DNA from: Tubulanus polymorphus
Taxonomy: Eukaryota; Nemertea; Palaeonemertea; Tubulaniformes; Tubulanidae
NCBI RefSeq assembly: GCF_964204645.1
Contig: NC_134027.1
Span: 25,160,485-25,224,484, forward strand
Length of the DNA: 64,000 nucleotides
Direction of reading: 5' to 3'
In this document: positions 22,201 through 34,508 of the stretch, piece by piece
How positions within the stretch are numbered: the first letter of the stretch is position 1
How the letters are laid out: every line of letters starts with the position of its first letter
Program-made: the position numbers and the translations under genes
Notes under the pieces: model-generated
What the model saw: the letters and a program-made list of their open reading frames with translations, nothing else
The model's database searches: none
Told to the model about the DNA's origin: nothing

Positions 22201-23446
22201 TCTTGGTACACACAATACCGGTTCACGCATTCATGAATGACAACTCCTTGAAAGCAGACGATCTTCATTCACTTCGCCGTGGAACTCAGGGACTCCACAT
22301 TTACTAATGGTAAGCTTAACGATTTCTTTCTTATTATTTTTATTAAATTGACACACAGAACGTGTCGAAAGATCGCCATTCTCCTTTAAATATTCTCCTT
22401 TAATTTCTTCGTAATTGTGGAAGTTTTAATAATATTCGAACTATAGACGCTTGAATCACATCTCACGGATACCAATACTCTATATGTTATGTTTAGAGTT
22501 GATACGACGTTTTAACAATCTTCACTCTGAACGAATATGATTTGCCTGTCTTGGTATAGTCTGTTATTTGCCGTGTATTGTCTCCAACTCGAAGGTCGCG
22601 TCTCTTACGAACCCATCACAACTGCCGGGAACGAAACAGGGGGTTTGATTTCGAAATTTGAAATCGAAGTACAAAATTGGAAACAACGGTTGTCTGAGTT
22701 TTTTCACAAAAGGACGAAGTAAATTGACGATCACCTCGATGTGGAACTCTAGGCGCTCTTCCCTTAAGTATGTTCACCGCCATTTGGTCCTTCACATGAA
22801 TCTACGAGCGTTTATCTAACAGTTAGATAATTGCTCGTAGCATGAATCTAATCGATGTAAATAGAACATTTACCATATTCCTACAGAGGAACCTCATTGA
22901 TACGAATCTTGTGGGCAAAAGTGAAATTGTCATATTAAATGGGTCTCGTATCCAAATCTTGATTGATATGAATATGTTAGCTGGGATATGCTGGATTATC
23001 GTGATAAACGGGTTTCGTCTTTAACAGAATTACAGTATATTAACGAGGTTCAACTGTGTTAAGACAATGAACTGATCAAACAAATCCTCTCATCGTGAAT
23101 AAATTGATAAACATTTATAACTGAAGTCTTCTGTTATCGAAGCCTTATCAGGTGGCGGCCTACTCGAAAATACTCTGTAATATTGCGATGGCCGTCATAG
23201 ATTTATAGCCAAACTATATACTCGATCATAATTGGAAATAAATCATTAATCATAATGGATATATGCGTTGCCTTATCGTCAGAGAGCTGTTTACTCTAAA
23301 ATCCTGAAATATTTTAATAGCCTAGTTTTATGCGCACGTATAAACTGGCTTCCAATATTTGTGTGTAAATTCGCCTCGTTCGTTTGACAACTACGACTCA
23401 AAACGATCGGGGGAAAAATAAACATTGCAATTCGTTCTTCTTACAG
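19291..23446. other. Long intergenic region with repeat relics
   Basis: No convincing gene apart from the doubtful ORF at 22537. Relics of family A (TTCCACAGTTG-type words) occur at about 19975-20080 and 20808-20915, and of family B near 19895-19965. There is a short CT microsatellite at about 20469-20487. A TIR-like fragment (ACAGAGGAACCTCATTGATACG ... TATTAACGAGGTTCAACTGTG) lies at about 22883-23058. The 5' region of the 841-aa gene must be at the right end. Confidence 0.5.
22537..22722 (+). other. Doubtful 61-codon ORF with signal-peptide-like start
   Basis: The start (MICLSWYSLLFAVYCLQLEG) looks like a signal peptide, and the ORF runs to a TAA at 22720. However, its second half (GGGGGTTTGATTTCGAAAT...) resembles non-coding sequence at about 48952-48995 and 49393-49440, so part of it is a dispersed repeat. 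No family recognised. I would not count it as a gene without transcript evidence. Confidence 0.25.
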
Positions 23447-23497
23447 GACGCGCAGTTCGGAATACTGGATTTATAGCTACGAGTTTCAGAGAAAGCG

Positions 23498-26400
23498 ATG
23501 AATCCGTCTGAAGTACAGTCGGCGGCTTCCCCGCTGACTGGAGTGTCGACCACAGAGATGGCCGCCGACGCCCGCTTTGAAATACACGCCCGATACCTGG
23601 ATCGTCTCTCCGTGAACCTGAACACAAATCCGCTCGGACTTAAAACCGGACCTAACAGGTACAAATATATATATATTAGAAATGTTTGAATGGAAAAGTG
23701 TTGAGTTCTGTGATAGTGTGAGTGACTTGGATTATGGACTTTTTAACAATTGACAAATTAATCAATTCCAAAATAAAAATCTAACGGGACTCCCGAAGCT
23801 GATTTGAGAGTGAAATATTTACCCCGTTCCAACGTAATATTGTCAGTTCAGATTTTACCCAGATTCGATACAAGTTAACTAATTTGACACGTGACTCCCT
23901 TGTTATTAATTTTACCTGAGGACTGTGGTAGAGCTTTTGCTGTGTGGCTGTCACGTGACCGTGGATGACACACAGACACTGACAGTGGTGTATATACTTT
24001 AGATGAATTTGAGATTGTGTTATGAGGTGGTGACTACAAAATAAACACGTGTACTTTGCAAAGCAGATGTGGATTTAGGGGGTGGTCTCGATGGTCCGGA
24101 TCCCCGCTTTTGCAGAGATTGCCCTTTTCGCCAATACAGATTTCGTTAAAATATGTAAATTCAACACTTATCCTCTCTGAAATTGTAACCTTTCGAATGT
24201 ATTCCTTCAAAACTATCTAAAACCAAGGCCCGAACAATGTGGAACCCTAATAGAGGCCTTTGACGATGGCTGCTTTATCCGAGAAATGCATTTTATTTTC
24301 GTCTAGACGTCTTCCAAGTTTCCTAAATCCACCACCTGTAAAGTCGATTCCAGACTCGAATTCTATGGAGGGTAATGACTAGATAAGATTCGATGGAATT
24401 CGGGTCTTGGTAGGAGAGTAATTGACGTTATTTTTATCTCATTCGTAAACTTATGCGACGTAAGACTCCGCGTGAACTGGGCGTAGTAGGTGTCATATAA
24501 CGTAGATCTGTAATAGCGCGGTGTCTAATTTTAGTAGCGCATCACTCGAGATGAGAATCTAATTAATGACGGATGATACGGCACCGCGCGTTCATGTCTG
24601 TCTGCTGCGTGGTACTCGTTATAATTACGACTGTATCGTAAATACTTCATTACTCACGCCACTTCCTAAACTATCCTCACCTTATACCTCTTATTTGCAG
24701 GGATGTCAGAGATTTCTTCGCTGTACATAGACCAGCCAACAAGTAAGTTATCTTACTATTTATGAATTTCATTTCTCAATAAATATCAGAGCGTGTAAAT
24801 AGTTACGATATATATTGCATTAACAGAATATAATTTTTTGAAAGGACACCCCCAAGTCTAGAGACTGTACCAAATGATGGGGGATGCCCCAAAAAATCAA
24901 TAGTTAATATACATAATCAAAGTATTAAAGAACTTCCTTCGCAATACGTGTTATCAATATCATTCCGTCAGCGTCGTCGTTGTTTCATTGGTTTCGTGTT
25001 TTGCTAGTTAGGCTTATGCTGTCTGTCCCATTGATACTTATAGTTAATAAAACGTAAAAATCTATGAGAATATAAAGAAATACATATTTCGGGTGGTAAG
25101 TATTACCCTTCGTCAGTCTGTAATGATATTGGATATACCGAAAAAACATAAAGAGGTAAACTGTAGTTTTTGGTATACGCATAATCTGACGGAGGGTGTG
25201 GGCTACCGCATTATTAATTATCCTCAACCACTTTTTTCTCTGTCTTTGTCTTTCAATTCTTCTCTTGTTTTACCTTTTTTTATTAACATGGGTGCTTTAA
25301 GTAGTGGCCCTCGCCTTCCCAATCATCTTCTACGTATTACGATTCACTTGTTTTTTGATGAATATTTTCAAGTTTGAAACGTGTTCATTTATAATAACGG
25401 TGCTATAGCTGTAAAGCAGCGATAACGGGTTTTCTGCACAGCCTTGTTCATATTCTTGATCTTGTCCGGATAATGTGTCGACCACGAAAGCGTGTATGCT
25501 GACGCAGCCCCACTTTGCTATGAAAATGAAGGGAATTTAGAATCATTATCATCAATTATTTGATACCGTCTCAGCGGGTATATAGCATATAAATATTCTA
25601 AAAAACAATTTTCATAAACGATATTGAAGGAAAAGTTACTAAATACACGTCTTGAATGATAAATCTTTATTTCTGATAATGAATAAGATTTTATTTCGAA
25701 AATACAAAATCGTGTCGTTCCATTATAAAATGTAAAATAATCATGTATGTAATTACTATGATCCATACGATTCTCCTCGTTGACGTATTGTTATTGAGAT
25801 GGATAATTTTAGGTATTAGTGCAGGATTGGATCATATTATATGTATATCTGTATTTCATATGTAGTTTATTTTCCAAGCAAAAACAAATGGTCATGCGTA
25901 ACAAATAGTAAAAAAGGATAAAACATAGTCGTGTCAACGCATGGTTTCATACCTGTGCTAAAACTAATTGCGTAAAATACAGAATAGAATTCATCACTGA
26001 CATAAATACAATACCAGTTCAGTGGAAATATGATTATTAGGTTCGTAAATGTTCAACGATAAGTTTGAACGGAGATAAATTACCCGAAATTCGTTCGAAT
26101 GGAGTAATTCGCGAGAACTGCGTTGCAAAAATTGATTTTTTCACTGCTTTGTGAAAAAAAATTCTAATAACGAAAACGAAAACAAATTGATTTATTATAT
26201 TATATTCTTTCTAAGACTTCACTCGTTCAATGTCTAACGGAGTACTCAGAGCGGTTTCTCGAATAAGCGCAGACACTGGTCGCCTACACACCGCTGTTCG
26301 GCTGCCATTGTTCCGTCGTGTGAATATCAAGAATTAAATTCCGCCGATAAATCGTTTCCCGAGACTCGAAATACCAAATAAAAATTCTCCCCGAGTCCTT

Positions 26401-29340
26401 TCTGTTTCTTGATCGAACGCGCGAATAACTCATATTAACATTTGCAGAAAAAAAATCATTTCATAATAACATTAAATTTCGTGTATGCTGTCCTGTCCTT
26501 TGTTTTGATATTTCAGATTTATTTTGTTCGCGGCCAGGTATAGGTCTCCTTGTCTACATACAGAAAATAAATGAAATAGGCGTTCATCATTTCCATAGTG
26601 ACACATTGATGAATACGCCATGAGATAAATCTCATTAAGTCCTGATAGTACTCTCTATACGGGTACCCCAATTAGAACGAGTGGTTGAACACATATCGAA
26701 AATAATGTGGATGAGGCGAAAAGTCGTAAATTATATGAATTTTTTAAAAAGAAAAAAATATCACGGAAAATTCAACCTAAAATTGATTTTCGTTTGGAAA
26801 ATCGCATAATTGTTATCAAAGATATGACAATCCCATCGTTTCCATTTGACTTCTCGACTTCGAGATTTGTCTTCCAAGACTGATAATATTTATTGGATTG
26901 TCCATTTAACCTCGCGACGGTAGGCCAGCTGGTCACTCGTAATTGATATTGATTGCAACAGCTTATCTCAATTAGTACTCTGACATTCACATGTTTTACT
27001 TATACATTTTTTTTCAGGATAACGACTGATTTGAAATTTCGCAACTACAAGAGCCCTCGACTAGAGGCGAGTACCGCATTCGACGCCCGGCTGAGAAAAC
27101 CGCTTTCAAACGCGAACAGCTACCGGTCGGTGGACCGATTCAGCCGCGAGTACCGAACGAAAAAAATCCTCGCCGACGACGAGCGATTAGCGACGATGCA
27201 AAAACGGAAACAGCAGAAAGAGAACCGATCGCGTCACGGGTCGAGTATCGAGTCGAATTCGATCGCCAGTACAACGCCGAGAAAATGGCGCAACAATCCG
27301 TTAGATTCGAATATCGACGACGAAAAACGTCTGCCGTATATCGATCAGAAACGAGCCAATCAAAAACTGCGCAAAGAATACGGCGATAACATCCGGCAGA
27401 AAATGTTCGCGTCGAAAAATCGTCAGAAATTTCGCGTTAATTACGATTACGTAGATTTGAATAGTTCGTTAAGTTCGAGCGATAAAGTATTACTGGGCGG
27501 CGACGATGACGTCACGATGGACACCCCGACCGCCAGATACATCGGGAGTAGAAATAGAAACGGCGTTCGCGAAACCCCGGATTCAAATTACAGTAAATCG
27601 TCTTCGAGGAAGAATGAACTGTATACCGGGTACGGTAATCAGAAAACGGGACGGGGATTTGTGTCGCGGAGTTTACCGAACGAAACACGAATACCCAGAC
27701 GACTACCACAGTTGAACGGGGATAATCGGAGCAGTCCGCGTTTACCACAGCTAGATCTAAGCGACGTAAATCGCCGGAGCACTTCGCGAATGGAATCGGA
27801 ATCGCCGCGTGCTAAAAACTATACCCGCGGTTACATGAACAAAGGCAATTTCTTTCCGACCGAACCGGATATTTCATTTTCGCCTTCGATTGACTTCCCG
27901 GAAAATCGGAGACCGTTACCGTCCGTGAAGCGGGTCAACACGCCAACCAGTCCCGATCATCTATTCAACGTTCATCACATCGCGCTGTCTCCGAGAACGG
28001 CGAAACCAGCGGCGGCGTCAACAAAACGGTCGACTCCGCCGCGATATATGGGCGATTATGAAATTCTCGACGAGCCGACTCACTACAGTTCGCGAAGTAC
28101 AAGTTCAGAAGATTTCGCCAGGGATAGCCCGAAGTATATAGCCTCGTACGGGCTGGAGAGCGTTAAAATCGCTAATCTAATGAGGACGGACTACGACGAA
28201 CGGTCACAGGAGCGACGGAGCAGTCGAGAGGAGCGTGGCTGGAGCGGCGGTGAATGGCGGGATAATTCGGTTTTGTCAGGGGCGAGTAAAATCAGTGCCG
28301 AGTCGAAACTCAGCACCGAGACCAAGCGAGAGAATGAATCGAGTTTTACCGCTGTAGATGCGGAGCAGCCGGGAGAATCGGAAGATCTAGATCCGACCGA
28401 TTCGACCAATATTATCATTGAAGATCCAGCAACAACAACAACCGACGATATGGAACGCGGAATAACCCCGATTCCTACTGATGGATTTAGCAGACAGAAA
28501 TCTTCAGAGGCCGGAGAAGGCACTGAATCGCCAGCACTGAGTACCGACTTGAGCCAACGGAAATCTCCGAACACTAACGACGATGATGCACGGTCCCGCG
28601 AAATAACTCCCAGTGATGGCGATTTGGGCAGGCGAAAATCCCCCGAAGCTGACGATGTCACGAATGAAACTAACGAAGCGACTCCGAAAACCGACGAAGA
28701 TGTCAGCGAATCGAGAGTCGCGACGCCATTTCCGAGTAGCAGCGATTTGGGCAGACGAACGGCTGAAGAAGAAACCAGTGAAGCGATGAATGAGAGTGAA
28801 AATCCGACAACTCCAACAGCCACTGAATTACTCGTTACAGAAGAAGAGGAAAGAGCAACCACGTCGACTCCAGCTAGAGATGACTCGGTAACCGACGCTG
28901 ATATTTCAACCAATGATAATCAAGATGACACGGCGACGACCAATCACGAGGAATTTCCGGTTGAAGAGACTCAAACCGACTACGAAGCAGAAATTCGATT
29001 TTCCGTAGATGAATTCGACCGGGCTTCGTCAAACATGAGCCAAATTCGTCAGTCACCTTTCGACGAGAAAGACGAGGGCTCGACGTCGGCGACATCTATC
29101 GTCGTGGATGGTGACTGCGAAGCAGACGATCCGAAATCTAGGGCCGATTATTCGGATGAATTGAAGAGGGAAAATTCACCTGAAATTATCGCTTACGGTT
29201 TGACAGTACCCGGTACTGTACAGGCAGAAAGATTGATCAAAATCAGCGATAAACAATCCAGCTCTGATGGAGCCGATATCCCAGAGATACGAATGATCAC
29301 CGCTACCCCGCTACCACATGACTACTTCGACAATTTATAG
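23498..29340 (+). CDS. Unrecognised 841-aa disordered protein, 3 exons
   Basis: Exons 23498-23658, 24701-24742 and 27018-29340 join in phases 2 and 2 to give 842 codons. An in-frame TAG lies upstream of the ATG, and an acceptor (TTCTTCTTACAG) ends at 23446, so a 5' UTR intron is likely. The N-terminal ~120 residues are the most structured-looking part, rich in Arg and Tyr (ARFEIHARYLDRLSVNL, DVRDFFAVHRPANK, NYKSPRLEAST). Then follow basic stretches (MQKRKQQKENRSRHGSS) and a long Ser/Glu/Thr/Asp-rich acidic tail. Four imperfect repeats with an R-[QRK]-K-S core or its remnant (SRQKSSEAGEG, QRKSPNTND, LGRRKSPEADD, LGRRTAEE) occur at about 28490-28770. No enzyme motif, signal peptide or TM segment. 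A cytoskeletal or centrosomal scaffold is conceivable but is inference. The long open last exon also makes a 240-codon antisense ORF, which I reject. Confidence 0.85.
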
Positions 29341-30189
29341 GATAAGGAAAATATGTGATGGAGTATACAGTGTGCGCTGGTCTTTGGTTTGGTACCAAAA
29401 TCGGAATTTTATTCTTCGAACTTAAAGCAACCGAACTAAGACGGTCTTTGATGAAGTGACTATCTTCCTTTTTATCCACTTAGAGAGGACTGTTTGATGT
29501 ATAATCTTCGATCCTGACATTTTTAGGTCGTGGCTGGAATACTTAAAATATAAGCTATCTATGATGTTGTTATGTTTATGGTTCCTAGATATTATATAAA
29601 ATATTACTCAAATGTTATACCCTGTGAATGCGTTGTGAAAAATCAATAATTCGTTACTTGTCGCATTCAATAGATATTTCATTGTGTGTCTAGTTTTTCG
29701 AACTTTTTAACGTTTTAGTTTGCGGAGTGACTCATTCGTCATATGGTGTTGTAAATCTTAGTTCATAGACGTAGACCACTAGATGGGTATAATTTGTGCA
29801 AAAACGACTGTCAAACTAATTTGATTAAGTTCAATAACATAAGACAAATAATTACGTTGCCTTATTATCTAATTTCTTAGGAATTTGAATTGATTTGGAG
29901 TTCGCAGAAGCATTTCGATTGGTGGCTGGTAGACTGGTTGAATTTAGTATTTCAGAGTCAACTGTGGGTTTTGTAAATTATTCTCGAATGTTGTTTAGCG
30001 CCATTTCGGGCGCATTTTTCTCCCTCACATAAAAGGGTATTACGATTATGTACCCCATCTAGTGGATTTTCAATCAACTAAACTCACAATAGAGTTTGTT
30101 GGTCGTAACCCCGGCAAACCCGGTTAGGATGATGATGGTTATGATGGTTCATTATGGCGCCCATTCCACTGATAAACAATGTTCATAGG
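29341..30189. other. 3' flank, featureless
   Basis: 3' UTR and intergenic sequence after the 841-aa gene. I see no ORF, repeat or RNA gene here. Confidence 0.5.
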
Positions 30190-30435
30190 TGATCCTCGAA
30201 GATTATTATTACGCCGGACCTTATCTGGAATAGGCTTTCATCTTTCTCTTACCCTGGGGGAGATTGTAGTTCCTGAGCTGCACTTCAGCGATACAAGGTA
30301 CTTACTACTCTGTCCAGTAGCAAATGTGAATTGATGCCTTGCCTAAGAGCACTACAGAACAACCGGGGTTCGAACACGCGAACAATGTCCCGAGGACAAC
30401 GTCAGCGTGCCCGGACAGCAACATCCCAACTGTAA
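30190..30435 (-). mobile_element. tRNA-derived SINE (minus strand)
   Basis: Read on the minus strand, a tRNA-like head with a B box (GTGTTCGAACCCC at about 30365-30377) is followed by a body containing CTCTTAGGCAAGGCATCAATT. Then come TACTGGACAGAGTAGTAAG and TGCAGCTCAGGAACTAC. This head-plus-conserved-core layout, including the GGCAAGGCA word, is typical of metazoan Deu/V-type SINEs. It sits just 5' of the CUB exon of the next gene. Exact ends are approximate. Confidence 0.65.
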
Positions 30436-30539
30436 GACTTCAACATTCGATCCGATACTACGCGCATGGGTTTCTTACTAAGCCATGCAGAGGCTATCAA
30501 CCTCACATCGCTGCCCGGCAAAATATAAGTTTTGATGAG

Positions 30540-31282
30540 ATTATTGCGGTGGAATCGATGGAATCGATCTGTCTGACTGTAACAACACTTGGTTCCCCGT
30601 CGATTCTACGTCCGGTTACGTCGTTTCACCGAATTACCCGTCGTTAACGCGCGGTGTTGAATGTCGTTGGTTCCTATACAGTTCTTTACCGGGAACTTTC
30701 AACATCAAACTATATTACGATATCGAGCCATCAATATTCTGTGATGAAAACTATCTTCTCGTCGGTGAGTCCGATTGCAGATTCTGCGGTGATGGAGACC
30801 GAGAAATCCACCGTAACAATTCGATCTCGTTTATGTTTAGAAGTAACGGCGATGGTGCGCGAGGTAGTCGGGTTTATATCGTGTATCGTTATGAACGAAG
30901 CCATTTGAATATAAGTCATAACTGTAGAAGCAATTTGCTTACATTGGGCAAATTACGAACATCGAAGGGGTACAAATTTGCAATAAATCGATTAACATGC
31001 CAGCTCTATCTAGAATGGGTCGGACTTGCGGATAAACTTGGTCTGAATCTGACATTCACAGGTGTTACTTTTAAAACGTATCCTATATTCGAGTTGGCTT
31101 CGGTTAAAATTCATGACGGCTGGAACACCAACAGTGAACCTATCGCTAATATACCTGAACAAATGGGACTACCATCGGTAACATTTTACACGAAAACCAA
31201 CAAGGCCGTCATCGTAGGTTTGCCGTATCAAAACATATTTCATGCGCAATTACTAGTGCAAATTTACAAAATATCAGATTGA
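30540..31282 (+). CDS. CUB ectodomain exon of a GPCR gene (partial)
   Basis: An open stretch starts after two in-frame TGA codons at 30533-30538, probably at a splice acceptor (GATGAG|AT), and ends at TGA 31280. It begins DYCGGIDGIDLSDCNNTWF and contains a CUB-type module (SGYVVSPNYPSLTRGVECRW, FRSNGDGARGSRVYIVY) followed by about 130 further residues. The 7TM frame begins immediately downstream but in a different frame. A cassette of CUB plus LGR-like 7TM is known from invertebrate GRL101-type receptors, so the two belong together. A signal-peptide exon upstream was not found; a SINE lies directly 5'. Either a short intron or a frameshift separates the halves. Confidence 0.6.
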
Positions 31283-31306
31283 CTGATCAATTTTCCTCCT
31301 GTTCAG

Positions 31307-32223
31307 ACCTGATGGATAACGCAGTCCTCAGAGCGATCATCTGGGTCATCGCTGCATTCAGTTGCATTGCAAACAGCTTTGTGATTCTATTTCGTTTTCG
31401 ATCAATACGATCAATTTCATCCTCTGAATCACGTAGCACACCTTCTGACATTCTCATCATCAATATCGCAGCTTGTGATTTTCTGATGTCGATTTATTTG
31501 TTTGTGATCGCGGGATCAGATTACGTATATAGAGGAGTTTATTTCCTAAATTCAGAAACTTGGACGGACAGTTCGCTGTGCGGTTTCGCTGGTGTTATGG
31601 TCACTCTATCATGTGAAGGCTCATTGACGTTTCTGTGTATTCTAACACGTCATAGATTTACAAAGATGGTTCATCCATTTTCTGGAAGCCGAATAACATC
31701 TTCGGGATATGTATGTTTCATATGTTTCCTGGTTTGGTTTATAGTTGGATTTATTTCATTAGTGCCACTGATACCATCATCTTATTTCGGGGACCACTTC
31801 TATGGTACTACTGGAGTTTGTTTACCTATGAATTTAATTTCTATTGATGTCAACGCCTGGCAATATTCATTCGCAATTTTTGCCGGGTTCAACTCGGTTA
31901 TACTTGCAACAATAATGATGACTTACGCGCAAATGTACAGACTCGTATCGGGAAGCAGGTCTGGTTCGGGTAGAATTGATCCAACCGAACTGATTCTAGC
32001 GCGTAGGAGTTTGGTGATTAATCTTTCTAATTTATTTTGCTGGCTGCCGATAATTACCGTTCAGTTTTGCGCGGTGATTCGAGTAGAAATACCGAATCAG
32101 GTGGCAGCTTGGCTGGCGGTTCATTTCCTACAGATCAACTCGTCCCTTAATCCCCTTCTTTACACGAAAATAACTATTGATATGAAATTTATACAAGCAA
32201 GAACTAAACGCCGACACCGATAA
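31307..32223 (+). CDS. LGR/GRL101-like 7TM receptor domain
   Basis: The frame is open from 31279. A strong acceptor (TTTTCCTCCTGTTCAG) ends at 31306 and the first ATG is at 31312. The product is a full rhodopsin-type 7TM domain of about 305 residues: TM1 WVIAAFSCIANSFVI, TM2 ILIINIAACDFLMSIYLFVIAG, the LGR-type YRGVYF segment, TM3 preceded by the disulfide cysteine LCGFAG, and TM7 with NSSLNPLLY (NPxxY). Where LGRs have a D/E-R-F/Y motif, this protein reads TRHRF, so the acidic residue is His. The tail is very short and basic (KRRHR). Ligand unknown; this family includes relaxin-like and glycoprotein-hormone receptors. If the join to the CUB exon is broken, this is a decaying gene. A splice from GTAG|GTTTGCC (about 31220) to 31307 would keep the frame. 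Confidence 0.75.
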
Positions 32224-33467
32224 AAAATTAACAACATTCCTAAAGTTGCTGTGCTCCCTACGTTTCTCTAAAAGTGAGAGGCCGCAGAAGACGAATCGAC
32301 GATGAACCGAAACCCAAATCATGATCGGTTCCATTAAAACGGATTGACAGCAGTCGATGACGACCTCGATTGATTCTAGTTGAAAACTCAAAATATTTGC
32401 ATAGACATTATTTTTAGAATTCCTTTATTGAAGAGAAGAAAACAACCATAGAAAACGGTAAAAATGAAAATACCGAAAACCTTTGGCCTAGAACAACTAA
32501 ACCCCTATTACTTGCATGGCTGCCATTGAAGCAGTTATTTATTAATTTTTTGATTTATTGCTACGTGTCGAATTAAATATATACTAGTCTTAGATACTAT
32601 AGATATATAGTAAGTAATCTTCCTTTGTGGTCCGGTATATAAAACGATAGCGAATATCGGTGTTTTGGCTCAATTTCAGTATGACCGAAACAACATCGTT
32701 CTATTGAGTTTAGGTAACTTTGACTCGCAGATATAAGATATATCGGCCTGATTCTTTACACCTCGTAACCGAAGACAAGCTCGGCGTGATTCTACGAGGA
32801 CCAGCTTAATTCAATTACCAACGAAATGAACTCAACCAAAAATGTCTTTTTCTATAAATCCGGGTTAAATATCATATTTTACATGCATTCATGTATAGAT
32901 GGACTGTTGGATACGAAATAGTTAAACATCTGATTTAAATCGGAAAATGATTTAATTTGTGTCTGAGCAGTTTGCAAAATTCAAAGTTGACTTTGACCAG
33001 AAAGGCGAAGTTCACAGTATGGATATATGAATATTTTGCCAGTTTTCGAAGTAAACATTCAAGATTTTTTAGACGCGGTAAACTGAAGAAAATAATAACA
33101 TCGTTTTGACGACGCTTTACAAAATCCATATAGGTACGGATACCATGACTTAATAGACCGTTTTACAAGCAGCATATATTTCACAGTGAGGTGGTGAAGT
33201 AATATATCTACATAAGAGCGAATTATCTCTTTGTGCAAATGTTACAATTTGTATTCAATTCAATTTCATGAATACTGTGCATTCAGTCTATATGAATATC
33301 TGCAAAGTTAATCTTGTTAGGCGTCCGTTTTGAAAATGTGACGCCGAGATTTTGCTTAGATTTTAAGTTCTATTCGTCAACTAATTTCCATCTTCCGCGG
33401 CTTCCATTGTACGTGCGGGTGTGTGGGATTGATCGCTTGTTGAAGCTGTCGCAGTACATGTTTGGTG
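32224..33467. other. Intergenic between two GPCR genes
   Basis: No gene recognised. A TATATAAAA string at about 32635 is a possible promoter element for the downstream GPCR but is isolated evidence. Confidence 0.4.
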
Positions 33468-34508
33468 ATGGAGTTTGCAGCATCGATGCAGAGCAATAGC
33501 TCGTGGTCATGCCCCGAACCAGAACCAGTACCGTTTTATTACAATCGTTACTACACCGTTGTATACGGTGTGGGTCCACTTTCCGTCATCGGTCTAACTC
33601 TGAACGTGATAACAGTTGTTATATTTAGTCGTTTGCGTAGAGTACACCGTTCTGTTACCTTACTGATGGTCCTGGCCATCGTAGAGACTGCTTTCCTGCT
33701 AAACAAACTCCCGTTTGGACCGCTGAGATACGTGGTGTATCGCCTCATTTACGGGCGTTACGTGTTTCAGCGACGTTCCTTCCACATCTTTCCACACTTG
33801 CTACACGGGTTGGCGATTGCTAACACTACGCTTCTCGCCACTCGTAACTGGGTGACAGTTTTGATTCAAATCGAGCGCCTGTTAATATTACTTTTCCCGT
33901 TAAAGGCGCCGACAGTGATTACACCGCGTCGATTAATTGCATTCAGCGCATCGATGAGCTTTGTAATTTTCCTGTTAAAGATGTTAGACTGGTTGTTCCA
34001 ACCGACGCTCGAAGTTATTACCACTGGATGTCCAGCCCTGGATACCGTCATCGTCGTAAAAACTTTTAAGGGGCGAGTTGGCGTTCCAATCCAAATCATA
34101 AAGCGCATCTCCATCACACTTATACCCGTATTGCTGACCGTTCTCATCGATACGTCCTTGCTAATATGGCTCACAATTAATAGGAGGCGCCGGCGGTCAC
34201 TTCTGCGACCGTCAGCGACAGTGCCGCCTGGTGGTGAAACGAATTCAAACTCTCAAACGAAAGCTACTCTTACAGTTGTTTATATTTGTTCGGTGTTTTT
34301 AATTCTAGAATTTCCTCAAGTTTTCATTACGATAGCCAGACATTTATTTAGGAATAATAAAATTTGGCCGGAATTCTTTACTGTCGGGGGTTTGACTACT
34401 TTACTCAATTCTTGTATTAACTTCTTTATATACATCGCAGTCAATAAGAACTTCAGAAAAACACTATTTGCAATCGCTTCTCGTAACAAAAACAAACAAA
34501 TTCTATGA
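33468..34508 (+). CDS. Intronless peptide-type GPCR, 346 aa
   Basis: A single open exon; the ATG at 33468 is the first in frame. The extracellular N-terminus of about 25 residues has an N-glycosylation site (NSS). Seven hydrophobic segments follow, the first being YGVGPLSVIGLTLNVITVVIF. The TM3 end reads TRNWVTVLIQIERLLILLFP, so ERL replaces DRY. TM7 reads SCINFFIYIAVNKNFRK, a variant of NPxxY. TM6 lacks the CWxP motif (LILEFPQVF). The layout matches the FMRFamide-/neuropeptide-type rhodopsin receptors expanded in spiralians, and the ATRNWVTVLI...ERL stretch resembles the GPCR at 40092-41162. Ligand unknown. Shares a strand with the other two GPCRs within 10 kb, which suggests a local cluster. 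Confidence 0.88.
   Translation: MEFAASMQSNSSWSCPEPEPVPFYYNRYYTVVYGVGPLSVIGLTLNVITVVIFSRLRRVHRSVTLLMVLAIVETAFLLNKLPFGPLRYVVYRLIYGRYVFQRRSFHIFPHLLHGLAIANTTLLATRNWVTVLIQIERLLILLFPLKAPTVITPRRLIAFSASMSFVIFLLKMLDWLFQPTLEVITTGCPALDTVIVVKTFKGRVGVPIQIIKRISITLIPVLLTVLIDTSLLIWLTINRRRRRSLLRPSATVPPGGETNSNSQTKATLTVVYICSVFLILEFPQVFITIARHLFRNNKIWPEFFTVGGLTTLLNSCINFFIYIAVNKNFRKTLFAIASRNKNKQIL

Noticed and set aside
28191-28913. 240-codon antisense ORF (Ser/Val-rich)
   Set aside because: It is the reverse of the Ser/Glu/Asp-rich coding exon at 27018-29340. The sense strand has matching splice phases and an unbroken frame; the antisense has neither.
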